A DNA stretch of 64,000 nt from Pyrococcus sp. NA2 (GCF_000211475.1 NC_015474.1:1488001-1552000); one strand, 5' to 3'; shown: positions 1 to 9,158, counted from the stretch's first letter. Notes: generated by a model not told the origin, from the letters alone. Translations and numbers: made by a program.

Positions 1-1
1 T

Positions 2-304
2 CCCTCCATAACTGAAATTCTCGAGGAAGTGAGGAGAGATTTTCCAACGATAAGCTTCTCAACTCTCTATTCCAATTTACTCATCTTACATGACCTTGGC
101 CTAATAGAGCTGTTTCCTCTAAAAGGTGAGACTAGAGTTGAGGTCAATATGGAGCCTCATATCAACATAATAGAGGGAGAGGAAGTAGTGGATCTCAAAG
201 ATCCTGAGATAATTGAACTCATAACTAGGAAAACCGGGAAAAAGGTCAAGCTTGTTAACGTGCTTGTGGATAGTTCTCAGTCTACCTCAAGGCTGAAGTC
301 CTGA
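2..304 (+). CDS. Fur/PerR-family metal-dependent regulator, C-terminal part
   Basis: The gene enters from outside the window; the reading frame is open from base 2, so the start is missing. The visible part begins in the winged helix (EILEEVRRDFPTISFSTLY, the recognition-helix pattern typical of Fur proteins) and continues through the wing (LGLIELFPLKGETRVEV) into a short dimerisation domain. None of the CxxC zinc motifs of many Fur/PerR proteins is visible, and the last residues (VDSSQSTSRLKS) look non-canonical. It sits next to ferritin-like, rubrerythrin and superoxide reductase genes, so a peroxide or iron response regulator is the natural inference. Its 3' end overlaps the convergent ferritin-like gene by 28 bp. 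Confidence 0.8.
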   Translation, partial: PSITEILEEVRRDFPTISFSTLYSNLLILHDLGLIELFPLKGETRVEVNMEPHINIIEGEEVVDLKDPEIIELITRKTGKKVKLVNVLVDSSQSTSRLKS

Positions 305-759
305 TAGTCCATCCATATCCCCGTCTTCATTATCGAATCATATTGAGCCTTCATTAATTCATAGTGAGCCTTTTCTATCCTTGCCAAATTCTTGAAGACC
401 TTCCTTAGTTCTTCACTTTTAGCTTCTTTTGCAGCCCTCTCATAGAACTCCCATGTTAATTTCTCCTGTTCCATTCCAATTTTAACGGCGTCAATTTCAC
501 TAAGTTCTCCTTCCCTTATTTCTTTGAATATCAATCTTTCAACTAGCTCATTGTTAATTCTAGGCATCTCACACTCATTTACAAGTTTCTCCAGGAATTC
601 TTTCTCAAATATCTCCCAGTGGTTTGCTTCCTCATTGGCGAGGAAAAGAAACATCTTCCTTGCTCTTTCATCGCTAACTTTTCTTGCAAGATTCAGGTAG
701 AACTTGAGTTCGGCTTTCTCTATCTCCAAAGCCAATCTGAGGATATCTATCTCCTTCAT
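277..759 (-). CDS. Ferritin-like (rubrerythrin-fold) diiron protein, 160 aa
   Basis: A four-helix-bundle ferritin-like protein. Two helix pairs carry the diiron ligand pattern: E-I-E-K-A-E-L-K-F-Y with EEANHWEIF (ExxH), then GMEQEKLTWEFYERA with RIEKAHYELM (ExxH). There is no rubredoxin domain, unlike classical rubrerythrin. It probably stores iron or reduces peroxide in the cytoplasm. It lies 10 bp downstream of a second ferritin-like gene (770-1294), so the two form an operon, and its end overlaps the convergent Fur-type regulator. The exact substrate cannot be told from sequence. Confidence 0.8.
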   Translation of the reverse strand: MKEIDILRLALEIEKAELKFYLNLARKVSDERARKMFLFLANEEANHWEIFEKEFLEKLVNECEMPRINNELVERLIFKEIREGELSEIDAVKIGMEQEKLTWEFYERAAKEAKSEELRKVFKNLARIEKAHYELMKAQYDSIMKTGIWMDYQDFSLEVD

Positions 760-769
760 CGCGAGCCCC

Positions 770-1294
770 TCAGAAGTTGAAGTTTATGTCCTTCATTAGC
801 TGGTCATAGAACTCCTCCTTGTATATGTCTGGATATCGGGTTATATACTCGTATTGCTTCTTTATTATATTGTAGTGGTTTCTCTCCATGTCCGCGAGCA
901 TTTCAAGAAGTAATTTCGTCTTTTCAGTTGCGGCATACTTTGCAAGCTCCCTATAGAGTTTCTCACTAACAAGCTCAGCTTCCATGGAGATCTCATAAAT
1001 GTCGTCAATAGTCACCTCAACATCCTCTATTATCTCTCCCATTTTCTCCGCAATGACTTTGAATTCCGCAATGACATCTAGTTCTATCTTCTTTGGTTCA
1101 GCGTTCTCTCCTAAAACCTTCTCTGCAATGTTCTTGACGATCTGCCTATGTTTTTCCTCTTCACTGGCTAGGAAGAGAAGCTCATCTCTTATGACGTCAC
1201 TCTTAACCATCGAAGCAAGCTTCTCATAGGCTTCCTTTGCTCTTATCTCGGAGTTCATCGCTATCTCAAAAACTTCCTTATCCGTAATCTCCAC
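770..1294 (-). CDS. Ferritin-like (rubrerythrin-fold) diiron protein, 174 aa
   Basis: Paralogue-like neighbour of the 160-aa protein. Diiron motifs are visible: EIAMNSEIRAKEAYEKLAS with EEEKHRQIV (ExxH), then SMEAELVSEKLYRELA with ADMERNHYNII (ExxH). No rubredoxin domain. The start is GTG at 1294; the next in-frame ATG (1258) would remove the helix preceding the first ligand Glu. First gene of a two-gene operon with a TATA-like box (GGTTATTATAATT on the minus strand, about 1324-1338). Probable role in iron or peroxide handling with the adjacent rubrerythrin and superoxide reductase genes. Confidence 0.8.
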   Translation of the reverse strand: MEITDKEVFEIAMNSEIRAKEAYEKLASMVKSDVIRDELLFLASEEEKHRQIVKNIAEKVLGENAEPKKIELDVIAEFKVIAEKMGEIIEDVEVTIDDIYEISMEAELVSEKLYRELAKYAATEKTKLLLEMLADMERNHYNIIKKQYEYITRYPDIYKEEFYDQLMKDINFNF

Positions 1295-1434
1295 CTAGAA
1301 CACCTCAATTATTTTACCCTCTTTAATTATAATAACCTTTCGGGTCAAATTTATGCACAAAAGATTTCAAATAATAGACATTACTGGATTTAAATTCGAA
1401 CAGAATGCCAGGTGAATCATCGGTAAACCTTATT

Positions 1435-1473
1435 AACTTGTAGGGGTACAAGTAACTTGTGGGGGTGCAAGTT
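1435..1473 (+). promoter_or_regulatory. Tandem palindromic boxes at the ATPase start
   Basis: Two inverted repeats stand head to tail with a 19-bp period directly in front of the ATG at 1475: ACTTGTA-GGGG-TACAAGT (1436-1453) and AACTTG-TGGGGGTG-CAAGTT (1454-1473). Both centres carry GGGGTR. The second core, GGGGTG, ends 7 nt before the ATG and could also serve as ribosome site. A related 19-bp-spaced pair precedes the second STAND ATPase at 43862. Probably an operator or promoter element; its binder is unknown. Confidence 0.6.
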
Positions 1474-1474
1474 A

Positions 1475-2557
1475 ATGTTATTTTCTCCATATCCAAAAAG
1501 AGTAAGAGAAGAACTCTTCAACAGAGAGAAGGAACTTGAAGAACTTAAAGAGGCAATAGAAAGAGGAGAAAGGCTGATACTTCTTCTTGGGCTCAGAAGA
1601 CTTGGTAAAAGTTCACTCTTAAATGTTGCCCTAAATGAAATTCCAGACCCATCAATTAAGATAGACGTAAGAAAAACATATTCAGAGTTTTCCTCAGTGA
1701 ATAGGTACATAATTGGAAGGATGCTCCTCTCAGCCATGAAAGGAAAGCGAAGAATAATAGAGGAAGCAAAGATTTTCCTTGAGAGGGTTAGGGGAATAAG
1801 CATCTCTGGTGTTAAAGCTGAGATAACATCACGGGAATTTTCAATAGTTGAGTTACTTGAGGCCCTGAACGAGTATGGTGAAAAAACTGGAAGAGTTGTG
1901 ATAGCATTCGACGAAGCACAGTACCTCCGCTTTGGAGGAGCAACTAGGTACGATGGAATCTTAGCTTATGCTATTGATAACCTAGAGAATATAACATTCA
2001 TTTTAACTGGTTCTGAAGTTGGTCTTCTCTTTGATTTCCTCAAATTTGACAATCCAGAAAGTCCACTTTTCGGTAGATATCATCACGATATAATTTTAGA
2101 GAAGTTCAGCCCTGAATTAAGTGCGGAATTTTTAAGGAAGGGCTTTGAAGAAGTTGGAGCAAATATAAATGAGAGAGAAATAGAGGACGCTATAAGAGAG
2201 CTTGACGGAATAGTTGGTTGGCTAGCACTCTACGGTTATGTGAGAGTTACAAAGAAACTTGGACACAAAGAAGCAATTGGAGAGGTTCTCAAGGAAGCGA
2301 AATCTTTAGTAAAAAGTGAACTTGCAAAACTCTTCGCTTATAGTCCAAGGTACAAGGTTATATTAAAGGCAATAAGTCTGGGTTACTCTAGGTGGAGGGA
2401 TATTAAGGATTACCTAACCCTTAAGCTTGGCTACATTAACGACTCAAACTTCTCCTCCCTGCTTGAAAATCTTGTAAAGTCTGGTTATGTGGAAAAAAGG
2501 AATGGTAGGTACAGAATCTCAGACCCAGTCCTCGAGAAAATTTTCAGAGAATTATAG
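1475..2557 (+). CDS. STAND/MNS-class archaeal ATPase with C-terminal winged helix
   Basis: Arch_ATPase family P-loop NTPase (about 360 aa). Visible order: N-terminal FNREKELEEL motif, Walker A LLGLRRLGKSSL (around residue 35), Walker B VVIAFDEAQYL (around 145), sensor LTGSEVGLL (around 175), SPLFGRYHHD, then a C-terminal winged-helix region (SRWRDIKDYL...LLENLVKSGYVEKRNGRYRISDP). I chose ATG 1475 because it lies just behind the tandem boxes and matches the N-terminus of the paralogue at 42756-43862; an upstream in-frame TTG (1457) would start inside the boxes. Such proteins occur in many lineage-specific copies in Thermococcales; cellular function is not established. It stands alone between oxygen-defence genes. 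Confidence 0.8.
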   Translation: MLFSPYPKRVREELFNREKELEELKEAIERGERLILLLGLRRLGKSSLLNVALNEIPDPSIKIDVRKTYSEFSSVNRYIIGRMLLSAMKGKRRIIEEAKIFLERVRGISISGVKAEITSREFSIVELLEALNEYGEKTGRVVIAFDEAQYLRFGGATRYDGILAYAIDNLENITFILTGSEVGLLFDFLKFDNPESPLFGRYHHDIILEKFSPELSAEFLRKGFEEVGANINEREIEDAIRELDGIVGWLALYGYVRVTKKLGHKEAIGEVLKEAKSLVKSELAKLFAYSPRYKVILKAISLGYSRWRDIKDYLTLKLGYINDSNFSSLLENLVKSGYVEKRNGRYRISDPVLEKIFREL

Positions 2558-2630
2558 GCTATTAGATAACTATCCAAGTTTATCTATCGAATAATATAGT
2601 TCAAAGGTTTGACATTAAAAGCTCGAAATT

Positions 2631-2641
2631 GTTATATATTT
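2631..2641 (+). promoter_or_regulatory. TATA promoter of rubrerythrin
   Basis: GTTATATATTT lies about 30 bp before the expected transcription start near 2662 and 27 bp upstream of the rubrerythrin ATG, which would give a leaderless or nearly leaderless mRNA. Confidence 0.6.
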
Positions 2642-2667
2642 CTCTCTCTTAGATATTTTGATGCCCC

Positions 2668-3183
2668 ATGGTCGTTAAGAGAATAATGACAAGGAAGTTT
2701 TTGGAGGAGGCATTCGCTGGAGAGAGCATGGCTCACATGAGATACCTAATCTTCGCTGAACAGGCAGAAAAAGAAGGATTCAAAAATATAGCCAAGCTCT
2801 TCAAGGCTATAGCTTATGCAGAATTCGTTCACGCCAAAAATCACTTTATAGCCTTGGGAAAACTCGGCAAAACACCAGAGAATCTCCAGGTCGGAATAGA
2901 AGGGGAAACTTATGAGGTTGAAGAAATGTATCCTGTTTTCAACAAAACCGCCGAATTCCAGGGAGAAAAAGATGCCGTTAGAACTACACACTATGCTTTA
3001 GAAGCTGAAAAGATACACGCAGAGCTCTACAAGAAAGCAAAGGAAATGGCAGAACAGGGGAAGGACATTGAGATAAAGCGCATCTACATCTGCCCAGTCT
3101 GTGGATATACCGCCGTTGACGAGGCTCCAGAGTACTGTCCAGTTTGCGGAGCACCAAGGGATAAGTTCGTCGTGTTTGAGTAA
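2668..3183 (+). CDS. rbr: Rubrerythrin
   Basis: NADH-peroxidase component that reduces H2O2 in the cytoplasm with electrons from rubredoxin. The ferritin-like domain (residues 1-135) has EAFAGESMAHMRY and two ExxH helices (EFVHAKNH; EAEKIHAEL). The C-terminal rubredoxin domain (about 138-171) has CPVCGYTAVDEAPEYCPVCG. The length (171 aa) equals that of the well-studied Pyrococcus furiosus protein, which it closely resembles. It heads the classical anaerobe oxygen-defence cluster with rubredoxin (3264) and superoxide reductase (3447), in the same direction but with a separate promoter before rubredoxin. Confidence 0.97.
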   Translation: MVVKRIMTRKFLEEAFAGESMAHMRYLIFAEQAEKEGFKNIAKLFKAIAYAEFVHAKNHFIALGKLGKTPENLQVGIEGETYEVEEMYPVFNKTAEFQGEKDAVRTTHYALEAEKIHAELYKKAKEMAEQGKDIEIKRIYICPVCGYTAVDEAPEYCPVCGAPRDKFVVFE

Positions 3184-3222
3184 CTTGTTTGTTATTTAAA
3201 TTTTAATGGTTCATGCCACAAA

Positions 3223-3231
3223 CTTTATAAG
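3223..3231 (+). promoter_or_regulatory. TATA promoter of rubredoxin-superoxide reductase
   Basis: CTTTATAAG in the gap after rubrerythrin, about 41 bp before the rubredoxin ATG. It fits transcription starting near 3255 and separates expression of rubredoxin/superoxide reductase from rubrerythrin. Confidence 0.55.
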
Positions 3232-3263
3232 ATTGAATTGACAACATATTGGTGGGAAATGAA

Positions 3264-3425
3264 ATGGCCAAATGGAAGTGCACAATCTGTGGATACATAT
3301 ACGATGAGGATGAGGGGGATCCTGACAGCGGAATCCCTCCAGGAACGAAGTTTGAAGATTTGCCTGAAGATTGGGTTTGTCCCCTCTGTGGAGCCCCAAA
3401 GGACATGTTCGAGAAAATAGAATAG
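3264..3425 (+). CDS. rub: Rubredoxin, 53 aa
   Basis: Small electron carrier with one Fe(SCys)4 site, cytoplasmic. The translation starts [16 protein letters not shown] and ends [15 protein letters not shown]; both CxxC knuckles (CTIC and CPLC) are present and the 53-residue length is that of Pyrococcus rubredoxins. A ribosome site GGTGGG lies 7 nt before the ATG. It is the electron donor to both neighbours, superoxide reductase (22 nt downstream) and rubrerythrin (upstream). Confidence 0.97.
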   Translation: MAKWKCTICGYIYDEDEGDPDSGIPPGTKFEDLPEDWVCPLCGAPKDMFEKIE

Positions 3426-3446
3426 ATTTGAGCTGAGGTGGTGGAG

Positions 3447-3794
3447 ATGTTGAAGGACACGATAAGGAGTGGAGATTGGAAAGGAGAAAAGCACGTGCCT
3501 GTTATAGAGTACGAGAAGGAGGGAGATTTAGTCAAGGTTGAGGTAAGCGTTGGAAAAGAAATTCCTCACCCAAACACACCTGAGCATCACATAGCATGGA
3601 TCGAGCTATACTTTTATCCAGAGGATGGTCAGTTCCCAATATTAGTTGGTAGGGTGGAATTTACGAACCATACAGATCCCTTAACTGAACCCAAAGCGAT
3701 ATTCTTCTTCAAGACCAGCAAGAAGGGTAAGCTTCAGGCCTTAAGTTACTGTAACATCCATGGTTTATGGGAGAACGAGGTTTCACTGGAGTAA
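3447..3794 (+). CDS. sorA: Superoxide reductase (neelaredoxin type)
   Basis: Reduces superoxide to H2O2 without making O2, using rubredoxin as donor. The 115-aa protein has the one-iron-centre type: GEKHVPVIEY (active-site Glu and His), PHPNTPEHHI (His ligands) and SYCNIHGLWENE (Cys and His ligands near the C-terminus). I start at ATG 3447, behind a GAGGTGGTG ribosome site; this gives MLKDTIRSGDW, colinear with the P. furiosus N-terminus, rather than the GTG at 3438. The loop before LTEPKAIFF is shorter than in P. furiosus. Last gene of the oxygen-defence cluster. Confidence 0.95.
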   Translation: MLKDTIRSGDWKGEKHVPVIEYEKEGDLVKVEVSVGKEIPHPNTPEHHIAWIELYFYPEDGQFPILVGRVEFTNHTDPLTEPKAIFFFKTSKKGKLQALSYCNIHGLWENEVSLE

Positions 3795-3810
3795 ATTTTT
3801 CTCTTTTTAA
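3795..3810 (+). terminator. Oligo-T terminator after superoxide reductase
   Basis: A T-rich run (ATTTTTCTCTTTTT) follows the stop codon directly, as usual for archaeal factor-independent termination. It separates the operon from the distal end of the CRISPR array. Confidence 0.5.
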
Positions 3811-3887
3811 AACTTATGTTGGTCTCAATAGAGAAATTTAGTTTTCAGCCTGCTGAATTTGCTTTTGATGTAGACCCCTGCTAATGT

Positions 3888-6800
3888 CTTTCAATTCTCT
3901 TTTAGTCTTATTGGAACGGGGTTCCTCGTCCTCAGGGAGGCCCCAGCTGAGGCCGCTTTCAATTCTATTTTAGTCTTATTGGAACTGGAGGGTAGGGGGG
4001 TGATTGCCCCCCTACCGCCAACTTTCAATTCTCTTTTAGTCTTATTGGAACCCTATTGTGCTCCAGAATGATGTTATAACAGTTTCAGCTTTCAATTCTA
4101 TTTTAGTCTTATTGGAACTTTACGCGCTGAGGCTCGCGACGGGCCAGCTCGACAGCGCGCTCACTTTCAATTCTCTTTTAGTCTTATTGGAACCAACCCT
4201 CCCGCACCCGCCGCCTCCCCCGCCCAAATTCTTTCAATTCTCTTTTAGTCTTATTGGGACAGGGAAAATGTTAGTGGGACGGTTACTTTTTTGCCTGCTT
4301 TCAATTCTCTTTTAGTCTTATTGGAACCCACTACAAAACCCCTGTTCTTGTCCATTGCCGTTATCTTTCAATTCTCTTTTAGTCTTATTGGAACGCTGAA
4401 CATAGTCCCGTGGACGGCGTTCCAGGGGTACCTTTCAATTCTCTTTTAGTCTTATTGGAACTCTTGGCTAATTCAATGCCGGCCGGGAGTATATCCCCAC
4501 TTTCAATTCTCTTTTAGTCTTATTGGAACATGACGAGCAAGACAAAAGAATCAATAGACTGTATACTTTCAATTCTCTTTTAGTCTTATTGGAACCGGGC
4601 GTTCGGCGGGTTGGGCAGGCTCCAGATCTTGCACTTTCAATTCTCTTTTAGTCTTATTGGAACCTCGGAGGCGTCGGACGTTGTAGTGGCGGTCACCGTG
4701 CTTTCAATTCTCTTTTAGTCTTATTGGAACGTGGACTGGTGGATGCTCGTCGTGAGGGAGCCGGTCAGCTTTCAATTCTCTTTTAGTCTTATTGGAACCC
4801 AATCGGCCCCTTCAAGGAGGGGAAGGTCGTGGTCTCTTTCAATTCTCTTTTAGTCTTATTGGAACGACGTGGCTGGCCTTTGCCAAGACCGCCGTGAAGT
4901 ACCTTTCAATTCTCTTTTAGTCTTATTGGAACGGGCATGAGCCCGATCCTCCTGCTCGGGCTACTCCTCTTTCAATTCTCTTTTAGTCTTATTGGAACAC
5001 TGGGAGGAGAGGATGTTCGTCGATGACCCCGTGCCTTTCAATTCTCTTTTAGTCTTATTGGAACGAGGAGTTTGAAAGGTTTGTCGAGTGGGTGATGGGA
5101 GCTTTCAATTCTCTTTTAGTCTTATTGGAACGTATTCGCTGTTGAAAAACATGTACGGTGATCCAAACTTTCAATTCTCTTTTAGTCTTATTGGAACGAG
5201 ATTTATCCAGCGGCAAGATCGTTCCTTGACTCTCTTTCAATTCTCTTTTAGTCTTATTGGAACCAGGTGGACTACCTCCATCTCCTCCCCGATGACGAGG
5301 CTTTCAATTCTCTTTTAGTCTTATTGGAACAGGTTGGGAAAATCTATGTGAACTTTGTAGTGAAAGCTTTCAATTCTCTTTTAGTCTTATTGGAACGGGA
5401 GCCCTCGGCCAAGGTCTCCCAGTTGCTGTTGACTTTCAATTCTCTTTTAGTCTTATTGGAACGTCCCTGGGTTGCTGGCGTTTTTCTTCACGCCCTCAAC
5501 TTTCAATTCTCTTTTAGTCTTATTGGAACTGGACCCCAAAACTAAAATCTTGAAAATCAAAACCTCTTTCAATTCTCTTTTAGTCTTATTGGAACCGGCG
5601 GTGAAGTTCCTAGAGTGGCTGAGGAGCCCGGACTTTCAATTCTCTTTTAGTCTTATTGGAACGGTAATTGTCCCCAGGGACGCAATTATACTGACCTCCC
5701 CTTTCAATTCTCTTTTAGTCTTATTGGAACGGGCCAGCTCGTGATCCCGGACACGGACGTGCAATCTTTCAATTCTCTTTTAGTCTTATTGGAACAGTTG
5801 CTAAGCAAGGGCTGGAGAGAAAAAGACGTTGCTTTCAATTCTCTTTTAGTCTTATTGGAACACGTGAAGAGCATGCCGTTACCACCGAACACCACCGACT
5901 TTCAATTCTCTTTTAGTCTTATTGGAACAAGCTTTTATAAGATCCTCGAGAATACCATCTACCCCTTTCAATTCTCTTTTAGTCTTATTGGAACCGTTCC
6001 CTTGTTGAATGATGCACTTCCCAAGACGATCTTTCAATTCTCTTTTAGTCTTATTGGAACAAGACTTCTGAATCTGAAGCTCAACAAGTCATCGGTATTC
6101 CTTTCAATTCTCTTTTAGTCTTATTGGAACCTAGGCCGGGGCAAAGGCCCGGCCTAGCCCCAATGACCCTTTCAATTCTCTTTTAGTCTTATTGGAACGT
6201 GGGCGACAAGAGGAACTTTGAGTTTGACGATTTGACTTTCAATTCTCTTTTAGTCTTATTGGAACCGAAGCTGATGGCCGGCGTCTACACCCTGCTGGTG
6301 CCTTTCAATTCTCTTTTAGTCTTATTGGAACGAGATTTGGGGAGGTCTAGAGCTATTTAAGAACGATTACTTTCAATTCTCTTTTAGTCTTATTGGAACT
6401 TCGAGCTCTACCTGAAGTTCCCGCCACAGATAAGCCTTTCAATTCTCTTTTAGTCTTATTGGAACGAGCTCGGCGTAGTACTTCAGCGTTATCTGGTGCC
6501 TTTCAATTCTCTTTTAGTCTTATTGGAACTCGGTCGTCGACGCCGTCTACATACCTGTCGTCGTCAGCGCTTTCAATTCTCTTTTAGTCTTATTGGAACA
6601 GGGCCTTCAGGGGCTCCCACCAGGCAGGGTCGTCCACTTTCAATTCTCTTTTAGTCTTATTGGAACAGAAAAGCATACGTCGACTCCTTGAGCTTTTCGT
6701 TGCCTTTCAATTCTCTTTTAGTCTTATTGGAACATCGAATTCATGTGGAACGGGATACAGGCAGGGAGCACTTTCAATTCTCTTTTAGTCTTATTGGAAC

Positions 6801-9158
6801 TGAGGTTTTATGACGTTAATGGGAATAAGTTACCGTACCTTTCAATTCTCTTTTAGTCTTATTGGAACCGTTGTAGAAGGCGTCGAACTCGGGGAACTCG
6901 GTGCTCTTTCAATTCTCTTTTAGTCTTATTGGAACCTTTTTTGTAGATTGTAAACTCTGTTTCGTTGCCTTTCTTTCAATTCTCTTTTAGTCTTATTGGA
7001 ACTATGAGAGCTTCGAACTTTGTCTCTAAACGGATTAAGCTTTCAATTCTCTTTTAGTCTTATTGGAACTCCTTCTTTGCTCCATATGTAGCTTATTTCC
7101 TTGTAGCTTTCAATTCTCTTTTAGTCTTATTGGAACTAGACACGATAGTCTTTATCGAGTTTATCTATGAGGCTTTCAATTCTCTTTTAGTCTTATTGGA
7201 ACTGGTTAGGAAATGGAGAGTGAGGAGGTAGAAAAAGTTCTTTCAATTCTCTTTTAGTCTTATTGGAACTATAACTCTGCTTACATCCTCCACAACAACC
7301 TCTATTCCTTCTTTCAATTCTCTTTTAGTCTTATTGGAACCAACGCGATCACCAAGGATAAGGCACTATGCTCTACCTTCTTTCAATTCTCTTTTAGTCT
7401 TATTGGAACGGATGGTGGTAGTATGAAGGCGGTGTTCCTGAACCTCACTTTCAATTCTCTTTTAGTCTTATTGGAACGTGCCGTATGCGGGGGACGAGAA
7501 CATCGCTTTGCTCATCTTTCAATTCTCTTTTAGTCTTATTGGAACCACGCTGTCCGCATACTTGACGCCAACGCGGAACGCTTTCAATTCTCTTTTAGTC
7601 TTATTGGAACCTGCCCTCCTGTCGGCGTAGTTCAGAACCTCCCTAACTTTCAATTCTCTTTTAGTCTTATTGGAACTCGGCGGAAAAGTGCTCCCGTGCC
7701 TGTTTTGGCTGAGAAAAGCCTTTCAATTCTCTTTTAGTCTTATTGGAACCTCGGCGATCTCGTATATCCCCCTTGAAACCCTCTTCCTTTCAATTCTCTT
7801 TTAGTCTTATTGGAACGGAGGGCAACCATATACGTGAACTTTGTTGTATGTGACTTTCAATTCTCTTTTAGTCTTATTGGAACTCCTTCCACATAGCCAA
7901 GTACACCTATGAAATTGTACTTTCAATTCTCTTTTAGTCTTATTGGAACATAGTGCTCGACGCAAACAACTTCGACGGCTGGGACACTTTCAATTCTCTT
8001 TTAGTCTTATTGGAACCCACTCGTGGCCGCCTTCTGGTATCTTGAAACCCAGCTTTCAATTCTCTTTTAGTCTTATTGGAACGTTGAAGTAGCCACGCGC
8101 TATTGGCTCTGACCAGTGCCGCTTTCAATTCTCTTTTAGTCTTATTGGAACAAAAGGGCCACCTCCACGGTGTACTCTGCCAGAAACCTTTCAATTCTCT
8201 TTTAGTCTTATTGGAACTATTAAGTTGCTAAACCTAAAAGAGAAGGTAAAACTGCTTTCAATTCTCTTTTAGTCTTATTGGAACACGTCCGCAGGCGTGA
8301 AGTCGTCGAGGGCCTTTCCCCTTTCAATTCTCTTTTAGTCTTATTGGAACGAAACTACAAATGATACAGACAATACTACCCTTATACACTTTCAATTCTC
8401 TTTTAGTCTTATTGGAACAGATAAATGAGGAAGAACAAGAAACTGGGGCACTACTCTTTCAATTCTCTTTTAGTCTTATTGGAACCCAGAGAAGGTCGCA
8501 ATGGGTCTAGGAGGCACATGGCTCTTTCAATTCTCTTTTAGTCTTATTGGAACATGACGCTATACATGTTGTCCAACGCCCATTTGACCCCTTTCAATTC
8601 TCTTTTAGTCTTATTGGAACCGTAGACAACATAGACAACGTTTCTCGGTAACTCCTCTTTCAATTCTCTTTTAGTCTTATTGGAACTGTAGCCGATGAAC
8701 TCTTGCAATACCTTAGCATCCTCCTTTCAATTCTCTTTTAGTCTTATTGGAACCTACAACAATTCCTCGCAGAAGTTTACAAGATATCAACTTTCAATTC
8801 TCTTTTAGTCTTATTGGAACACGATGCGACAGAAGAAGAGTTTGAAAAATTCGTAGAGCTTTCAATTCTCTTTTAGTCTTATTGGAACCTGCTCTTGATA
8901 GTAAGCACTCCATTAGCGATGCACATTCTTTCAATTCTCTTTTAGTCTTATTGGAACTAGAGCTCCGTTCAACGTACACAGTGATGTACCAGCCCTTTCA
9001 ATTCTCTTTTAGTCTTATTGGAACTGATGTAAGCCTTCGCTAGAACTGGCAATTCGTCCCACTTTCAATTCTCTTTTAGTCTTATTGGAACCTCATCCAT
9101 CTCCGCTATGTATTTCTCCTTGCGTTCCCTTTCAATTCTCTTTTAGTCTTATTGGAAC
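3888..9158 (-). CRISPR. CRISPR array, 79 repeats of 30 bp and 78 spacers
   Basis: On the plus strand each repeat starts CTTTCAATTC and ends CTTATTGGAAC; on the transcribed minus strand it starts GTTCCAATAAGAC and ends GAATTGAAAG, so crRNAs would carry the 8-nt tag ATTGAAAG known for Pyrococcus. I counted 79 repeat starts from 3888 to 9129, a mean unit of 67 bp. Spacers are mostly 36-39 nt; spacer 4 (4119-4163) is 45 nt. Repeats 2 (3956) and 4 (4089) have A for C in the middle, giving the P. furiosus version, and repeat 6 (4231) ends TTGGGAC. These drifted copies lie at the low-coordinate end, which is therefore leader-distal. No cas genes are in the window, so interference proteins must be encoded elsewhere. 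Confidence 0.98.

Noticed and set aside
5055-6587. Open frames inside the CRISPR array with repeated peptides such as FNSLLVLLE, FQFSFSLIGT or SNKTKRELK
   Set aside because: They are translations of the CRISPR repeat in its frames and carry no independent coding signal.
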